Below are positions 24,701 through 36,985 of a stretch of 48,353 bases of DNA, in pieces (the stretch's first letter is position 1; every line of letters begins with the position of its first letter). This stretch comes from Spirogloea muscicola (taxonomy: Eukaryota; Streptophyta; Zygnematophyceae; Spirogloeales; Spirogloeaceae), in contig WELB01000253.1 of NCBI GenBank assembly GCA_009602725.1, positions 116,727 through 165,079 on the forward strand, read 5' to 3'. Below the pieces are notes generated by a model that saw nothing but the letters and a program-made list of their open reading frames with translations, was not told where the DNA came from and did no database searches. The translations under genes were made by a program, and so were the position numbers.

Positions 24701-27700
24701 TACAAGCCCGCAGGACTTGGAGAGCTACATCCGACCGGGGTGCCTCTTGCTGACTATATATGCTGCCCTGCCCAAGCAACGGTGGGATGAGGTTAGCGGC
24801 AGCCTTGCGATCCATGTGACAGTGCTCAGTGCTCAGAGAAGTGACTGTCACAGAATGGCCAACAGATACTTAAGTCCGCGTGCTTGTGACTCTGCCACCT
24901 CTTGCAGTTGCAAAACGACATAGAATTCAGTCTCCAGCGACTGCTGCATGCTGAGGGCTCTGCACAGTGGCTCCATGAGAAGATACTCTGTCAAGTGGAC
25001 AGGCACCTGGCCTCTGCATGCTGTGGTGAGAAGTTGTTCGTCGCACCTTGGGGACTCAGCTGAAGTGTCAAGCACCTCGGCTGGCATCATGAAAGGGACA
25101 AGTAGTGGCACAAGCGTTGCAGGAGGCCGCATGCGCATGTCTAGGGCATACTGCCAAATAAGCAAGTATTCGTCGGTCAGATTTATCTCTGAGTTGGTGG
25201 TCACCACAATTGCAGCGAGGTTGTAGACTGATCAACTTGTTGAGACATTTCCGAATCATCCTTAGAATTCTGCGAGAAGCTCTCCATCTTAAGCATGATC
25301 ACAGGTCGTCTGGTGCTCCTCTTGTAGATCTGAGACCCGAGATCTAACCTCTAGACTGGGCTTGTTAACAATACTTCATCTCATCCCCCTGCAGGCAAGC
25401 TTGAGTCAGTCACACCCCTGGAGCAGAACGACACGCCGTATATCTCAAGAATACGGCCCCTGGCCATCTGTCCAGGCGAGGAGGCGGAGGTCACAATCGT
25501 GGGTAACAATCTGTCCCTCCCCGGCTCAAGGTTAGTAAGAACGACGGATCGACAAATGCTTCACGTATGTTTCAGTCTACTAGGACAAGTCAACAAGCAA
25601 TGGTTGTGCAATGCATTACGCAATGAGTATCTCGGAGCTACTTAATGTGCTGATATACGAGTGTGCCCAAGCAGACCTGCTGACATGTTCTAACCATGGC
25701 CTCAATTTCTCTGCAAAGCAGGGTGCTGCTCGCGTATCAAGGCGGCTATGTCTGTGCTGACATAGAAGGCCCTCAAGAGCTGCCAGAAGCTCAAGAGGAT
25801 CCTAGCTGGGACGATGATGGGGCAGGTGAGGACAATGCGCCTGAAGATGCGGCCATCTCTAAGCAGTGCCTCCGGCTTCGCCTGCCGCCAGAGTCTGCAC
25901 ATGGTCGAGCATTCATCGAGGTAAAGAGCGAGCTTCCAGCCCCATGGTTGGTTGGACGTGTCTTTTGATTGCTTGATTTATTTACAACTTGTGAACCTCT
26001 GCTGACAAAGTATCACAGCATCATTGTTGGCTAGTCGTGTCTGCAAAATGCATCCATGAAGTCTGTTGTTTTACCAGATACTTCATACCAATTATCCTCA
26101 GCACACTCAACTTACTGCCCAGATGCGCACTAATACCAATCACTTTGTGAATCCCATAGCTGAATGACATTGTTTGCTTCTCGAGCATCAGGTCGAGAAT
26201 GGAGCTGGTGGGAGCAACGCCTGCCCTCTTCTGGTGGTCAGCCCCGAAGCACGGTCCCAGCTTCGGGAGCTCGAGCAGGTCATTGCCATGGCCGGCGTGG
26301 CTGCCGAGGAAGACGGGCGGCGGCGGAACTTGCCGCTTTACCTGTGCAAAGCATTGCACCAAGAAGCCGTGGACTTGATGGAAGCTGAGGTCAGCAGCAT
26401 TGACCATGCACTTGTGTATGCAAGGAGGCAACTGCGTGTTGGTACAGACACTGCAAATGTCAAAAGATATGTACTACTCTATACTACAAGTACATGAGAA
26501 GGCCTTGTTCATATGCATAACGAAGGTTGACAAAGTGGGTTTGACGTACATAGAGACTTGTGAGTATACTACCACTTTACGTGCTTACACAGCTAAGTTG
26601 ACCAGTGGGGTCTACATATTCGCATGACAGGTGCTCAATTAAAATGCAATTAAAATGCCAATGGCCTTTGCATTTCAGGACTAACTTGGCTGTTTTCTGC
26701 CCATTTGCTCTGTGGCGCCGCAGTCTACTGCTTTCTTGAATGACCTCGGCTGGGTGCTTCAGAAGGCGACTTGGTTTACGCAGCGGATGGGCCACAGTGT
26801 GTCCATAACGAGCCATGTAAGTCTCTAGCTTAGCAGCCACTGTGCAAGCTTCTTTTATATGGTATGAGGTAGTGTTGCTTGTGTGCATCTTTGCTGATTG
26901 TCAGCTAGCAAGGGCACCATTGCAGTCTAATGTGCATGTTGCAGCTTGAATATCGCATGCAGTCCTGTACTTTCTCATAGGCCTTCTCTGACAGTGCTAT
27001 CTGTATTGACAGGACCTGGCTGGCAGCCCATTTGCTGTGCCTGAGAGGCAAGTGAAACGATTGCTGGACTATGCGGCCCAGCGAGGTTGGAGCCACATTG
27101 TTCAGGCCATTGCAAGCGCAGCGAGGGTGGTAATGGTGGCAGAGGACAGTGCACCCAGCCTCACAGGTTCTCCTGGCTTTATTATGGACGCACCTCACTG
27201 CTGCTCCACTCCCGAGCGCCAGGTCCAGGTTGCAGGCAGGGGCCACGACAACAGGAAGTCGAGTCTGGCCTCTGTGGACCCCGGCAGCCAATCTCTAGGC
27301 TGGCCCGTGATTGCAGCACGGCAGGAGGATCGATCGAGTGCAAGCGAACCAAGCTACGTGGCGCTGGAGATGAGCTCCGCGCTGAATTGGGTGTCTGCAG
27401 AAGCCCGTGGCAGGGCAGCCGCCGCTGCAGAAGTGGGCACCGCAGCTAGGGGCCCAGGGCTTCTTTCTCAAGCCAAGGCGCTGCTTGACGTTGCACTGAG
27501 CAGGCCACGAAATGTCCAGCTGCCTGAGGGGGGCGTTGGACTTCCGGATGGCGGCCAGTGCAAGGATGGCAACATCATCGCAGAGGAGGGTCGCACTACC
27601 GCGCAGCCAGGTCATGCAGTGGTGTTGGTGAAGCATGCTGCGGCTCAAGCACAGGCCAAGCATGCAGTAGGCCGACGGCGGCCACTGCTGATCCTCACTG

Positions 27701-27798
27701 CGGCTGTGGCATCCGTGTGCTCCATCCTCTGCATCATGCTGCTCGACATCCCTGGCTGGTTCTGTATCGACTGTGATGTTGACGCGTCTGCCTTCTAG
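21717..27798 (+). CDS. SBP-box transcription factor, large SPL1/SPL12/CRR1-type, C-terminal membrane segment
   Basis: Fourteen exons join in phase: 21717-21734, 21959-22674, 22779-22909, 23063-23330, 23490-24033, 24213-24362, 24511-24582, 24684-24791, 24908-25025, 25395-25530, 25722-25920, 26192-26389, 26724-26816 and 27013-27798, about 1178 aa. The SBP zinc domain (about 198-273) has [43 protein letters not shown] and the nuclear-localisation [13 protein letters not shown]. The intron after QQCSR is the position conserved in land-plant SPL genes. Downstream are [40 protein letters not shown] and [16 protein letters not shown] blocks shared with SPL1/SPL12/SPL14. A hydrophobic [19 protein letters not shown] precedes a short Cys-containing tail. 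SBP domains bind GTAC cores. CRR1/SPL7 relatives control copper responses, but assignment to that branch is inference. Exon 1 (MSHALK) is tentative. Confidence 0.9.
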
Positions 27799-28324
27799 AC
27801 TTCCGAGCCGACGTCCGCTCCGAGGCCTCCCTTTTACTGCTCCCTCTGCCTGCCCAACTAGTGGGTGCAAGGAGGGTGCAGGACTTGTTGCAGTCTGAGA
27901 ACTGCGTACCACAGCCATAACCGCGCCCATGCTGCTGGCGCTGCTGATGCCCTCATGACTGCGGCTGCGTCTACTGACCGTGCATGGTCAGCGGCAGCCC
28001 TGTGAACACCCAGGCGCGCATCTAAGCATTGCAGCATGAGACCTGCAGGGAATCAATTGAGTTGTAGTTCTGCGGTCCAGACAAAGCTCTACCTTAGACT
28101 AGCTACTAGCACAAGACTGAGCAGGTGAGCGCGCCAGCCGTGCAACTCAACTCACTGTTGCACAGCACGACGCATTGGGCTGCTTGCCGCCTGGCCTGCT
28201 CTGCTGGTGCCATTGACAGCAGCAGACCTGTCGCCCTGCAACCCTCTGCTTCCACAGACATGAGTTGATGATTGGCTCCGCGCAACGCAGCCAGATTTAC
28301 GCAGACTGCCCCCACGAGCTTCGG
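27799..28324. other. Convergent intergenic region between the SBP and lpxC genes
   Basis: About 530 bp between two stop codons facing each other, to be shared by two 3' UTRs. No repeat core or further open frame with support is seen. Confidence 0.5.
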
Positions 28325-29681
28325 TCACCGGCACGCATCCAGCAACGCGCGGCCAAATTTCACATGGAGGCTGTGACCAGCCTGCACGGCAACAGATGTA
28401 CCAAGAGTCTCAAGAGACAAGTATATTCAACCCGTGCTTGGAGGGCTTCTGGGTCATCAGAGGGACGAAGCTGCTACTCAAACCAGAATATGAGCTACTT
28501 ATACATAGTTAGCATTTGGCCTTTGGTATTTGTGCTGAATGATCACGGGCAGTGAGCGATGAGGGGGACCTTGAAAGCCACAACGTGGGCGAGTGGCAAG
28601 CCTGGGTGACCGTGCTCGCCGCACAGTGCAAGGTCGCCCACAAGGTCCAGCAGCTTGTGCCGCACGGGCTCCTCGGCGTAGCGCAGTGGTGGGTTGAGCC
28701 ACCCCCGCTCCTTGCTGCGGGCGATGGCAGCAGGCGGCGGACGAGCGGCCCCGCATGAGAGCAGCTGCTGTTGACATTCACTGTGCCACCGGCGCCCAGC
28801 AAAGGTACTAGGGCGGCCATCATTATCGGTGCAGCGAGCTTGTACCTGCAGACGAGCGCGTTGTCCAAGGAGCCGCCTTTGATGAGGCCAGCAGCACGCA
28901 AGTACTCCACCTGCAAGCGGCCATCACGGTCACGGCAGCATGACTTGGCTGGCGTGCTCGCCTTCAGCTTCAGCTCCAGAAGGCGGACTGCCCACACTGA
29001 GAGGCCTCAAGCAGCGGATGGACAGCCGGGAGGGGGCTACGTGACGCTCAGTGGGCAGAGCACTCGCCTCCTCAGCAATGCCGAACGTCCGGGCGCCTGC
29101 AATGTCCATCGCATACGTCCCCGGCTCGCTGGCATTCCACGTATACCACTGCCGGCCGACTACTGGGAGCTGCGCCACTGGCGTGCTGCCGTGCTGATCA
29201 GCGACGCCCTCCGAGGGCGGGCAGCCGCGTCACGCGCTGCCAGCCATCACCAACGGCCGCGCGACGCGACACTTGCCTGCGGGAAGTCGATGCCGCAGGT
29301 GATGCGGGCAGCGGGCGCTGGGAAGGCGGCGACGAAGGACTCGCCGTCCTGCACGATGACGGGCACAGTGGGGGCCAGAGCGGCCTGCGGCACGGTGGCG
29401 CCGCCGGCGTCCCGGGCGTCCACCACGCCCGCGGCCTCGATGGCCTCCACCCACAGCCGCGCCGAGCCGTCGAGCAGCGGGACCTCCGGCCCGCCATGGA
29501 GCTCGATGCGCACGTTGCCGACGCCCAGGCCCTCCAGCGCCGACAGCAGGTGCTCGACGGTGGACACGGCGCCGGGCCCGCTGCCCAGCGCCGTGCTCAG
29601 CCGCGTGTCAGAGACCTCAGCGAGCGCCGCGGGCGTCGTCGCCGCGCCGCCGCCGCCGCCGCCGGCGACCACGAAGACGCG
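28325..29681 (-). CDS. lpxC: UDP-3-O-acyl-N-acetylglucosamine deacetylase, 5' end lost at gap
   Basis: LpxC is the zinc deacetylase that commits to lipid A synthesis. In plants its homologues act in a mitochondrial lipid A-like pathway. Exons on the minus strand are about 29681-29277, 29148-29068, 28910-28846, 28714-28570 and 28381-28325 (TGA). Motifs are [16 protein letters not shown] (catalytic Glu and zinc His), [51 protein letters not shown] (zinc His and Asp) and AGHSLHVKF (catalytic His), so all key residues are present. Two introns have GC donors, CAG|GCAAGT and GAG|GCGAGT. The N-terminal third, including any transit peptide, is replaced by a poly-T/poly-A tract and Ns. A possible ATG lies just past the gap (about 30064-30077, reading MGAAAA or MRRAWA). 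Confidence 0.9.
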
Positions 29682-29803
<122 letters not shown>

Positions 29804-30041
29804 NNNNNNNNNNNNNNNNNNNNNNNNNNNNNNNNNNNNNNNNNNNNNNNNNNNNNNNNNNNNNNNNNNNNNNNNNNNNNNNNNNNNNNNNNNNNNNNNN
29901 NNNNNNNNNNNNNNNNNNNNNNNNNNNNNNNNNNNNNNNNNNNNNNNNNNNNNNNNNNNNNNNNNNNNNNNNNNNNNNNNNNNNNNNNNNNNNNNNNNNN
30001 NNNNNNNNNNNNNNNNNNNNNNNNNNNNNNNNNNNNNNNNN
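29804..30041. other. Assembly gap, 238 Ns
   Basis: Unresolved bases between the A tract and a CGG triplet run. The missing sequence should hold the 5' coding part of lpxC. Confidence 0.98.
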
Positions 30042-30596
30042 CGGCGGCGGCGGCGGCGGCGCCCATGCCCGCCGCATCTGCCGCCGCGCTTCCCGGCGCG
30101 CAGCTTGGCGCGGGGCGACGGCGCGGGAGGCGCCAAACCAGCACAGCTACGAGCTGTTTCTACGTTTCTATGTTTCTATGCTTAGTATCGTCATGAACAC
30201 CCTCAGTATGCACCTGGCTGGCCTTCCCACGCTCCCTGGGGACCCACTTCCAGGACCCTAGCCTCTCTGATTTGCGGCTGCTTAGCAGGGGTTACTGAGT
30301 AATTTGTAGCTGCTTTCTTTCTTTGTGTGCTTTGGTTTCTTAGCGCTTCCTCTGGCTTCCTCTGGCCCCCTTCTCGTTCTTTGTTCATTCTTTTTTGGGC
30401 TGGCTTGTCCAGCCCCTATCCTCAATGGGCGAGCCCTTTCTTCCCTGGCTCACGCAGTACTCTTGCGGGCAGGCCGCGCTACTGCAACTGCATCTTGGTC
30501 TCGTCCGGGGTGCCCTCGTCTTTTCTCTTCCTTAGTTGCATATTATAGAATGCGGCTCTCGCTTAGTTTGCAGCGCTCGCAAGCATTGGCTCTTCA
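30042..30596. other. lpxC 5' flank and a near-complete family-B unit
   Basis: After a CGG run (30042-30060) and a GC-rich leader, a reversed family-B unit covers about 30255-30440. It has GGCTGCTTAGCAGGGGTTAC at one end, TTTGGGCTGGC...CCAGCCCC in the core and AATGGGCGAGCCC at the other end. This is one of the best copies for defining the full B unit. The remaining bases run to the stop of the RBBP6-like gene. Confidence 0.65.
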
Positions 30597-33500
30597 TCAA
30601 CTTCTCACGGCCTTGCTATCGTGGTCTCGCGTGCTATTTGCAAGGCTCTCATCCCCCTGAGCCCTCTCGTCGTCGTAAGTTTTCTTCTCCCGCTTCCGCG
30701 CAGGCTCGACAGACCGGGCATCGCTGCGCTCATTCCGCTCCTCTCGCTGCTGCAAGCGCTTGACAGCCTCTACCGGCGGCTCAACTCTTCTACGCTTCCT
30801 CTCCTGCCTAGGGTCAGACCCCATCGCAGCGCTTGTTGAAAGCCGCCGCCGCGCTCGATCCTGCATCAGCATGAACTCCTCCCTAGTGAGCGGAGGAGTG
30901 TCCATTGGATAACCTGGGCCGGGTAATCTTCCCGGCAGCATGCCTGGCGGCATGCCCATGTGCATTCCTGGCAGCCCCCCCAAGAAGCTCCTGCAGTCAG
31001 ACCCAGATGCAATGTCAAATTTGAAGAAGCCCTCGTGGCACGCCGGCATATGGACGTACAATTCCAATTTGATGAGGACATGACTAACAATTGATCTACA
31101 AGACCTGTGACACCAAAATGTACTGCTGCCTCTCTGCTTTAGCTCCCATTGCGTCTCTCTGACTCCTGCAATCCTGCAATCAGAGACATTGTTGAAATCC
31201 TGGGCACCCACCCTTGCATGGGTCCGGGTCCAAAATGCGGGTGTGCAAAAGGAGGCCCATACGGCAAGCTTGGGCCTGCCATGGGCCCATTCCAGGGCAT
31301 CATCCCCAGCCCTGGCCTGTAAAAGCTGCCCTCCATGAAGTTGCGGTTGAAGTATGGATCCTGCTGCATAAAGGGAACAGGCCCTGCTGCTCCGCCCCCC
31401 CAAAAATACTCCCGGCTCGCAGCCCCGGGCAGCATGCGACTACCTGTGACGATGTACCACATCTCATGGCTTTGAGTGGTACAGACTATGCTCATTGGCC
31501 AATCGCCAAATCTTCATACAGCCGTTTGCAGTGCGCAGCTCAACAACCAGTGAAGTGTGCAGCAAGATAGAGCAACTTCCGCATGTATAAAGTCAATCTC
31601 ACGCAGTTGTTGCATACTTCTCACCTTGCCCAATAACTTCAGGAGGCGGATGCTGGAAAGGCATCATTCGATCAGGACAGTCTCGAAGTACATGATCCCG
31701 GCTGCCACAATTCTGGCATCGGCCATCAATCTGCACATACCAGAGAGAACTGCATCAAGGAGATGTTAAGCAGCCAAGACGAGGCAGCTCCCAGAATTGT
31801 AAAGTTCCTTGCATATTTTCGCTGCTCGGTCAGGCAAGAGGCTGTGTCGTACATGCTGGGCACCAAGATGGCCACCTCCATTGTCAAGAGGACCTGCAAA
31901 GCAAACACAGAACTTTGTGAAAGCTTGATGCCAACTTTCCAGGTGTTTGGACAGATGGCAACTGTGGCAGCTGCCATAAGTGCGGCTACAGCACTGGCCT
32001 GGGAGATAAAGTTGATGGCTTACCGGGCAGCACAGCTGCTCGAAGTTTCTTCTTCCTCCTCCTCTTGACTGCAAGTACACAATACATGGCAGCTAATAAG
32101 GTCAACTGAGCTATTCGTGTGCAGCTACACGTAACAACCACCCACTGTATAGATCACTGTGCCTCATCATCACGGAAAGCCTGAAGCTTACACTGTATAT
32201 ACAGACATGATTAAGGAGACAGCAATGTGTTATATGCCTGCAATGTCTACCATGCCTCCATGCAAAAGCGAGAGATGTACGTGTACTGACATCCTTCCTC
32301 AAGAGGTTTTACTTCACTTGTTGCCTTTTCCCTGCTTCTCTCCTTGCTAACGACTGCATCTGGCTCTGATGTTCCCAAAGTATCTGTTTGCTTGACAGTC
32401 TGCTGACTCTCAGCTACAGGTGTTGCCTCCGCCACCTTCTCCTCCTGAGCTTCTGGCTTTGGAGGAGGAGGAGCCTGCTGAGAAGTGCCACTGGCCGCTG
32501 GAGCGCTCTCGGCTGAGCCACGATCAGACTGCTGCCGACTGAGAGCAGGTGGTGCACTCAGCTGCGATCGAGTGGTACCGGAGACAGCTCGGATAGGAGC
32601 AGACGAAGTCTCTGCAAAGAACGGTACTTTGTAAGGTATACATGCAGTTGATTTCTCGCCCAGGCAAACCACATGTGCAGGAACTAACCAAGAGATGTGC
32701 TTCTTGCATCATGCTCAGATCACAAGGAAAGGGCACCTTTTGGGCGGCCTAATTGGTCATCAGCTCCACTGCCGCTGGCAACCTGTTGCTCCATAAAGCG
32801 CTCAATTGCCTGCCGCAGTGCAATATTTGGTAGCAGGTCATCATTCTTGTACTTTGTTGAACCACACTGTGGACACCTGCCTTTTGCAATTAGCTCCTGT
32901 CTTATGCCTGCAAGCATGACATTTTCTTAGTCACCACATCATTTATCTGGCAGTCAAGTCCTGCTTCAACCAAGTCAATCTAATCATCGGCATGTTCATA
33001 TTAACATCTCAACAGTATCTTTGCAATGATTCACACCAATAATTAGGACTTGAACTTCGTAAGCACTAGGAGTCTTTGATGTGAAAGTCAACAATCTATA
33101 TACCCTGCTTTTTACAAAGTGAAATACTACAAATTAGAGAAGTTTCTCCTGCTGCAATGACACCCTACACTCTGCACGGCTTCTTCTTGTATCAAAAGCC
33201 ACTAGGCTTCAAACTGCATTGGCCATGCTCAGCTCAAGTTTCCTCAGGTTCACAATAAGGCTAGTGCAGGTGATATCTTCAAATATGTAGTGCCCAGGTC
33301 AAGTCATCTCGATGAGAGATATCGCCAGTACTTACACTGGTCGCAAAAACTATATTGACAGCAAGGAATCAAGACGGCGTCTCGAAAGATACGGTGGCAC
33401 AATGGGCACTGCAGCTCAGGAGGAACTTCTATTGTTTGAGGCCGCATGGACAGAAAAGCATCTGCCTCCTTCCGAAAGGATTGTCTGAAATGACGCAATG

Positions 33501-35708
33501 GTAGCCAAAACAGGAGACCAATGAGCCCTGCTTGCAGGTTCAGTCACAATGTCCCACCTGCAATTGCTGCTCAAGCGGCAATGCTAGACCCATATATTCA
33601 GAGCCTGCAGCAAGCAGCACCTGCAAGCAGCTACAGCTCTCGTTACACAAAAACCATGTCATTGGGTAGATCACAGCCCCTTACTCGTCTGGCTGCATGG
33701 TTGCAACTGAGCCATCTGGTAAAATATAGGTACCCTCCTCATCGGCTTTAAGCCGCGTGCGGGGTATCCCAACAGGCAATTTTACTCTTCTGGCATCATA
33801 AGCAGGATCACCATTTGTTGGACATTGCTGAATGTAATGACCTGCATATATACTTGTACTGTAAGTTGCATTCTTATCTATAGTTGCTGTCAAAGAAAGA
33901 CCGAGGGTTGGAGTGAGTCAATCTAGCAATTTGGCGCATTGAAGGTTAATACAGCAGCAATATAGTGCAGTAAACGTTGAGTTTCACCTGCTTGGCCACA
34001 GCGATGACAGATGTATCCAACCGGAGGAGCAGACATTCTGCCAAACTGCTGACCTAGTGAACGATACCACAACTTGCGAATGTGCTCAGCACGTCAATTT
34101 ATCAGGCACTAGTAAGGACAGTACAGAGCAAGCATTTGCAATCAATACTGAAGCCCATTTCCTCCGAAGAAGGAAGCTTCACTGCACAACGCTTTGTTGC
34201 AGGTTACCCAGAGCCTACCACGTCCTCCTGAGCCTCTCCCATAACCACCTCTGCCAAAGCCGCGTCCGCCTACACCCGCTTCCTGGGTTTGTCTGCACAC
34301 CAACCAAACGTGCTTACTGTGAGCAGGCAGTGTATCTTGAAAGCACAGGACAGATTACTGGTTCGCTCTGATCAAAGAGAGGTCAGGTCGAAGTTCAGGT
34401 CAAGCGTCCAGATTTAGTCAAGACACCCAGCGCATAAACTGATCATCATTTCAAGACCTTGTATGGTACTTGCCATTATATACCTCTGCCAGTCAGAGTA
34501 GTCCTTGTTGACCATGGCAGCGATCTTGTTTGCCTCATCTGAGTCCACAACACTCTTCTTCAGAGCTACAGGTGTTGGGACTGCATACAAGTCTGTTCCA
34601 AAGTCATCCATGACATCGTCCACAGCAGCAGGTCTGCTAGTAGTCATGGGCCCTGTGATCTGCAGAGATGCCTAGGAAAGCCATCAGCGCAGCAGACTAC
34701 GTACATAGATCAAGCTTGCAATGTCTAAGATTATGATACATCTCGTTTTACATAATTTTGATGTCAAAGCCTTAGTATTCCCTACAGATGCCTGAGGATC
34801 ACAAGTAGCAGCAGGGATGTACCTTCTCTGGTGACGGCTGCTGCGAGCTGGACGACCTGCAACAAAGCCAGGGTATCAAATATCTCAGGGTAGCAGATGC
34901 AGACTGTGTTGGAATATCTAGATGCTTATCAATTGTTAAAGATGCGAACCTTTACTCTGCATTTTTGGCAATAACCACTCTGCAACTGCACTTGTAGGCA
35001 TTCAATATCCCTGAAAATTTGGCTGAAAGAAGAAGCATCCTATCCACTGGCACTCGCACTGCAGCATGTCCCAAAGCAGGGACAATGAGGGATACTTTGT
35101 TTGGGCCTGCAAGGCAGGTCTAGACCGCGTTGCTGGAACTCTCTTAATGATGACACTCGTGTTCCGTGGCACCAAAAAAGCGTCGTCAGTGTAATCTGTA
35201 ATTAGAAAGCATCTGCAACATGTTACACTGCAACCTTCAAGGAACTCTGGATCAAGTTTCTGAGAAACAGCAGGTCACTGACGTAAAGGCTTCTAGACCA
35301 CGCAGGAAGCAACACTGAAACCACAAGTACTTCAAAGTGGTCGTATCACCCCTCTTGCCTGTGAAGCTACTACAACAATGATACTCAAGAAGCACAGGGC
35401 ATGAATCGTCATGGAAGACTCGGACTGCAAGCGCCACAGTGCCTCGCTTTGTTGCACTTGCACGCAGCTGATGTATCTGTAGGCTGCAGCTGTGTACGAA
35501 ACTTAGGTGGAATAACGGCTTAAGCGTGGACCGAGATCCGACCTTCTGAGGTCTGTGCATTCGTAATGACGAGGTCAAAATTGAGGCCATTTCCGAGGTT
35601 TTTGTGCTCAATGATTCGCTCTTTCAAGTTGCCAACTGAGATGAAATGTCCATCAATGTTCAGGCTGTCAAAGTCGACAGCGCTCCTAAATTTGAAGTGG
35701 ATGGCCAT
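30597..35708 (-). CDS. RBBP6/MPE1/PQT3-like DWNN-zinc knuckle-RING protein
   Basis: Homologues (yeast Mpe1, human RBBP6, Arabidopsis PQT3) are nuclear ubiquitin-ligase-like subunits of the mRNA 3'-end cleavage and polyadenylation machinery. Fifteen minus-strand exons join in phase: 35708-35543, 35195-35126, 34856-34823, 34659-34484, 34292-34208, 34048-33988, 33841-33685, 33484-33336, 32907-32737, 32611-32291, 32068-32024, 31893-31853, 31730-31625, 31443-31212 and 30990-30597, giving 735 aa. The DWNN ubiquitin-like domain comes first (MAIHFKFRSAVDFDSLNIDG). Next are EANKIAAMVNKDYSDWQR, a GRGFGRGGYGRG stretch and zinc knuckle CHRCGQAGHYIQQC. The RING follows (CPLCHRIFRDAVLIPCC...FCDQC...CPQC), then basic KRRRKKKLRAAVLPG and a second knuckle CQNCGSRDHVLRDC. 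The tail is Gly/Pro/Met-rich and ends in a charged LTREEFMLMQDRARRR region. Confidence 0.93.
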
Positions 35709-36100
35709 GGAGGACCACACGGCCCAAGATGTCAGGCAAGTACTCCACTGGAAGGGCGGTCACGCGCAACTCCTTGTGGATGTTGCTGGATGATGGTGAG
35801 CCACTGCTCGCAGCAACGGATGTGCCCCGCAGGAAGTAGCCGCCGGCACAGTGTCACTGCGCAGCCGTTGCAGGGTTCGAGCCTGACGGCGTCGTTGTTG
35901 AAGGCGGCGGCGGCGGCGGCGGCGCCGTCGGCGGCGGCAGCGCGTCGGGGGCGGCGTCGTCAGCGGCGCNTGGCGGCGGCGGCGGCGAGCCGGCTCGCCT
36001 CGCGGGCGGCGCTCCGGTACGCTGGCGGGGGGGGTTGGAGGTCTGGTTCTCTCACCGAGGACACCTGACCTTGCCGCCGCACGAAGCTACTTGTTGCCCT
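35709..36100. other. 5' flank of the RBBP6-like gene, GC-rich with one N
   Basis: Probable promoter and leader. A GGC-rich segment surrounds the unresolved base at 35970. No further gene is seen. Confidence 0.5.
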
Positions 36101-36540
36101 CTTCTCTGGCTTTCCGGCCCCTTCGGACCTTGTCCAATTATTCCAGGCTGGCTTTCACAGCGCCGCCCCCTTTGGTACTTGGCCACACATGGCCTCCCCA
36201 TCTCTTAATATACACGCATTTCCTTTGGGGTTACTTGAATTGGCCCTAATAAGCTCCTCCAATCTTTCTTTTTCCTGGGCTGGCCTAGCACAGCCACTGC
36301 CCTCTCCCATGGCCTCCCCATCTCTTAATACACACGCATTCTCCCAAAAGAATGGACAAGCTCTCCCATTGGAGAGCTTATTACTTCTCTCCCCGTGCTT
36401 TGATTTATGATTCCGAGCTAGCGTTACATAGCTGTGTGGTTTAGGCCACCAGTCAATTTGGAAGCGCTGCTTCTTAGGCGCCTTTCGGCCCTTGTCCATT
36501 CTTTCTGGGCTGGCTATCTACAGCCCCTGCCAGCTTTTTG
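36100..36540 (-). repeat. Family-B units, reversed, partly duplicated
   Basis: Reversed B cores appear at about 36145, 36275 and 36505 (TCTGGGCTGGC, CTGGGCTGGCC). The segment ATGGCCTCCCCATCTCTTAA is present twice, at 36188 and 36309, showing a local duplication of about 120 bp. Confidence 0.65.
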
Positions 36541-36641
36541 GCTGCGGCCTCCGGCTACCGTCAGGGCGACGTCTTTCCGCCGTCTAGCTATTCAGACTTG
36601 CATCTTCTGACTATAGGTTACTGAGAGTCCCCTTGCTGCTG

Positions 36642-36750
36642 CCCTTTGTTACTGAGCGGGTCACTTTGCTGTAGATTATGTAGGTCTTCAGATGTGCTTG
36701 CCTTTGTACTTGGCCTTTGGCCTTCGTTTGTTTCAAATACACGAAATTTT
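36642..36750 (+). mobile_element. 5'-truncated retroelement (copy A9) with 11-bp target duplication
   Basis: It has the TGAGCGGGTCA arm, CTTGGCCTTTGGCCTTCG and the terminal AAATACACGAAATTTT. The direct repeat CCTTGCTGCTG flanks it at 36631-36641 and 36751-36761. Confidence 0.85.
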
Positions 36751-36985
36751 CCTTGCTGCTGTCTTAGTACTTAGCACCCAGGATTCTTCTGTCCTTGTCC
36801 ATTCCTTTTGGGCTGGCCTCTCCCTCCCACCAGTCAATCTGGCCGCGGTTGCCTTATGTTGGAAGAGCTGTTGTTTCTCGGGAGCTCGTCAAAGTGGCCA
36901 GGGGCTGTGAAAGGAGGAAGGCTCTTGCAGTAGAAAGGGGGGCCGAGGGCTGTGAAAAGGAGGAAGGGCTCGCCCATTGAGGAGA

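Noticed and set aside
35107-35126. A possible GC donor (CAG|GCCCAA) ending RBBP6-like exon 2
   Set aside because: The GT donor at 35125 (ACGCG|GTCTAG) gives the phase needed to join the next exon (SSSSQQPSPEK), so no GC intron is needed here.
35870-35900. GGTTCGAGCC resembling a tRNA T-arm
   Set aside because: No acceptor stem, D-arm or anticodon arm could be formed around it. A similar GTTCAAGTC at about 48138 was dismissed for the same reason.
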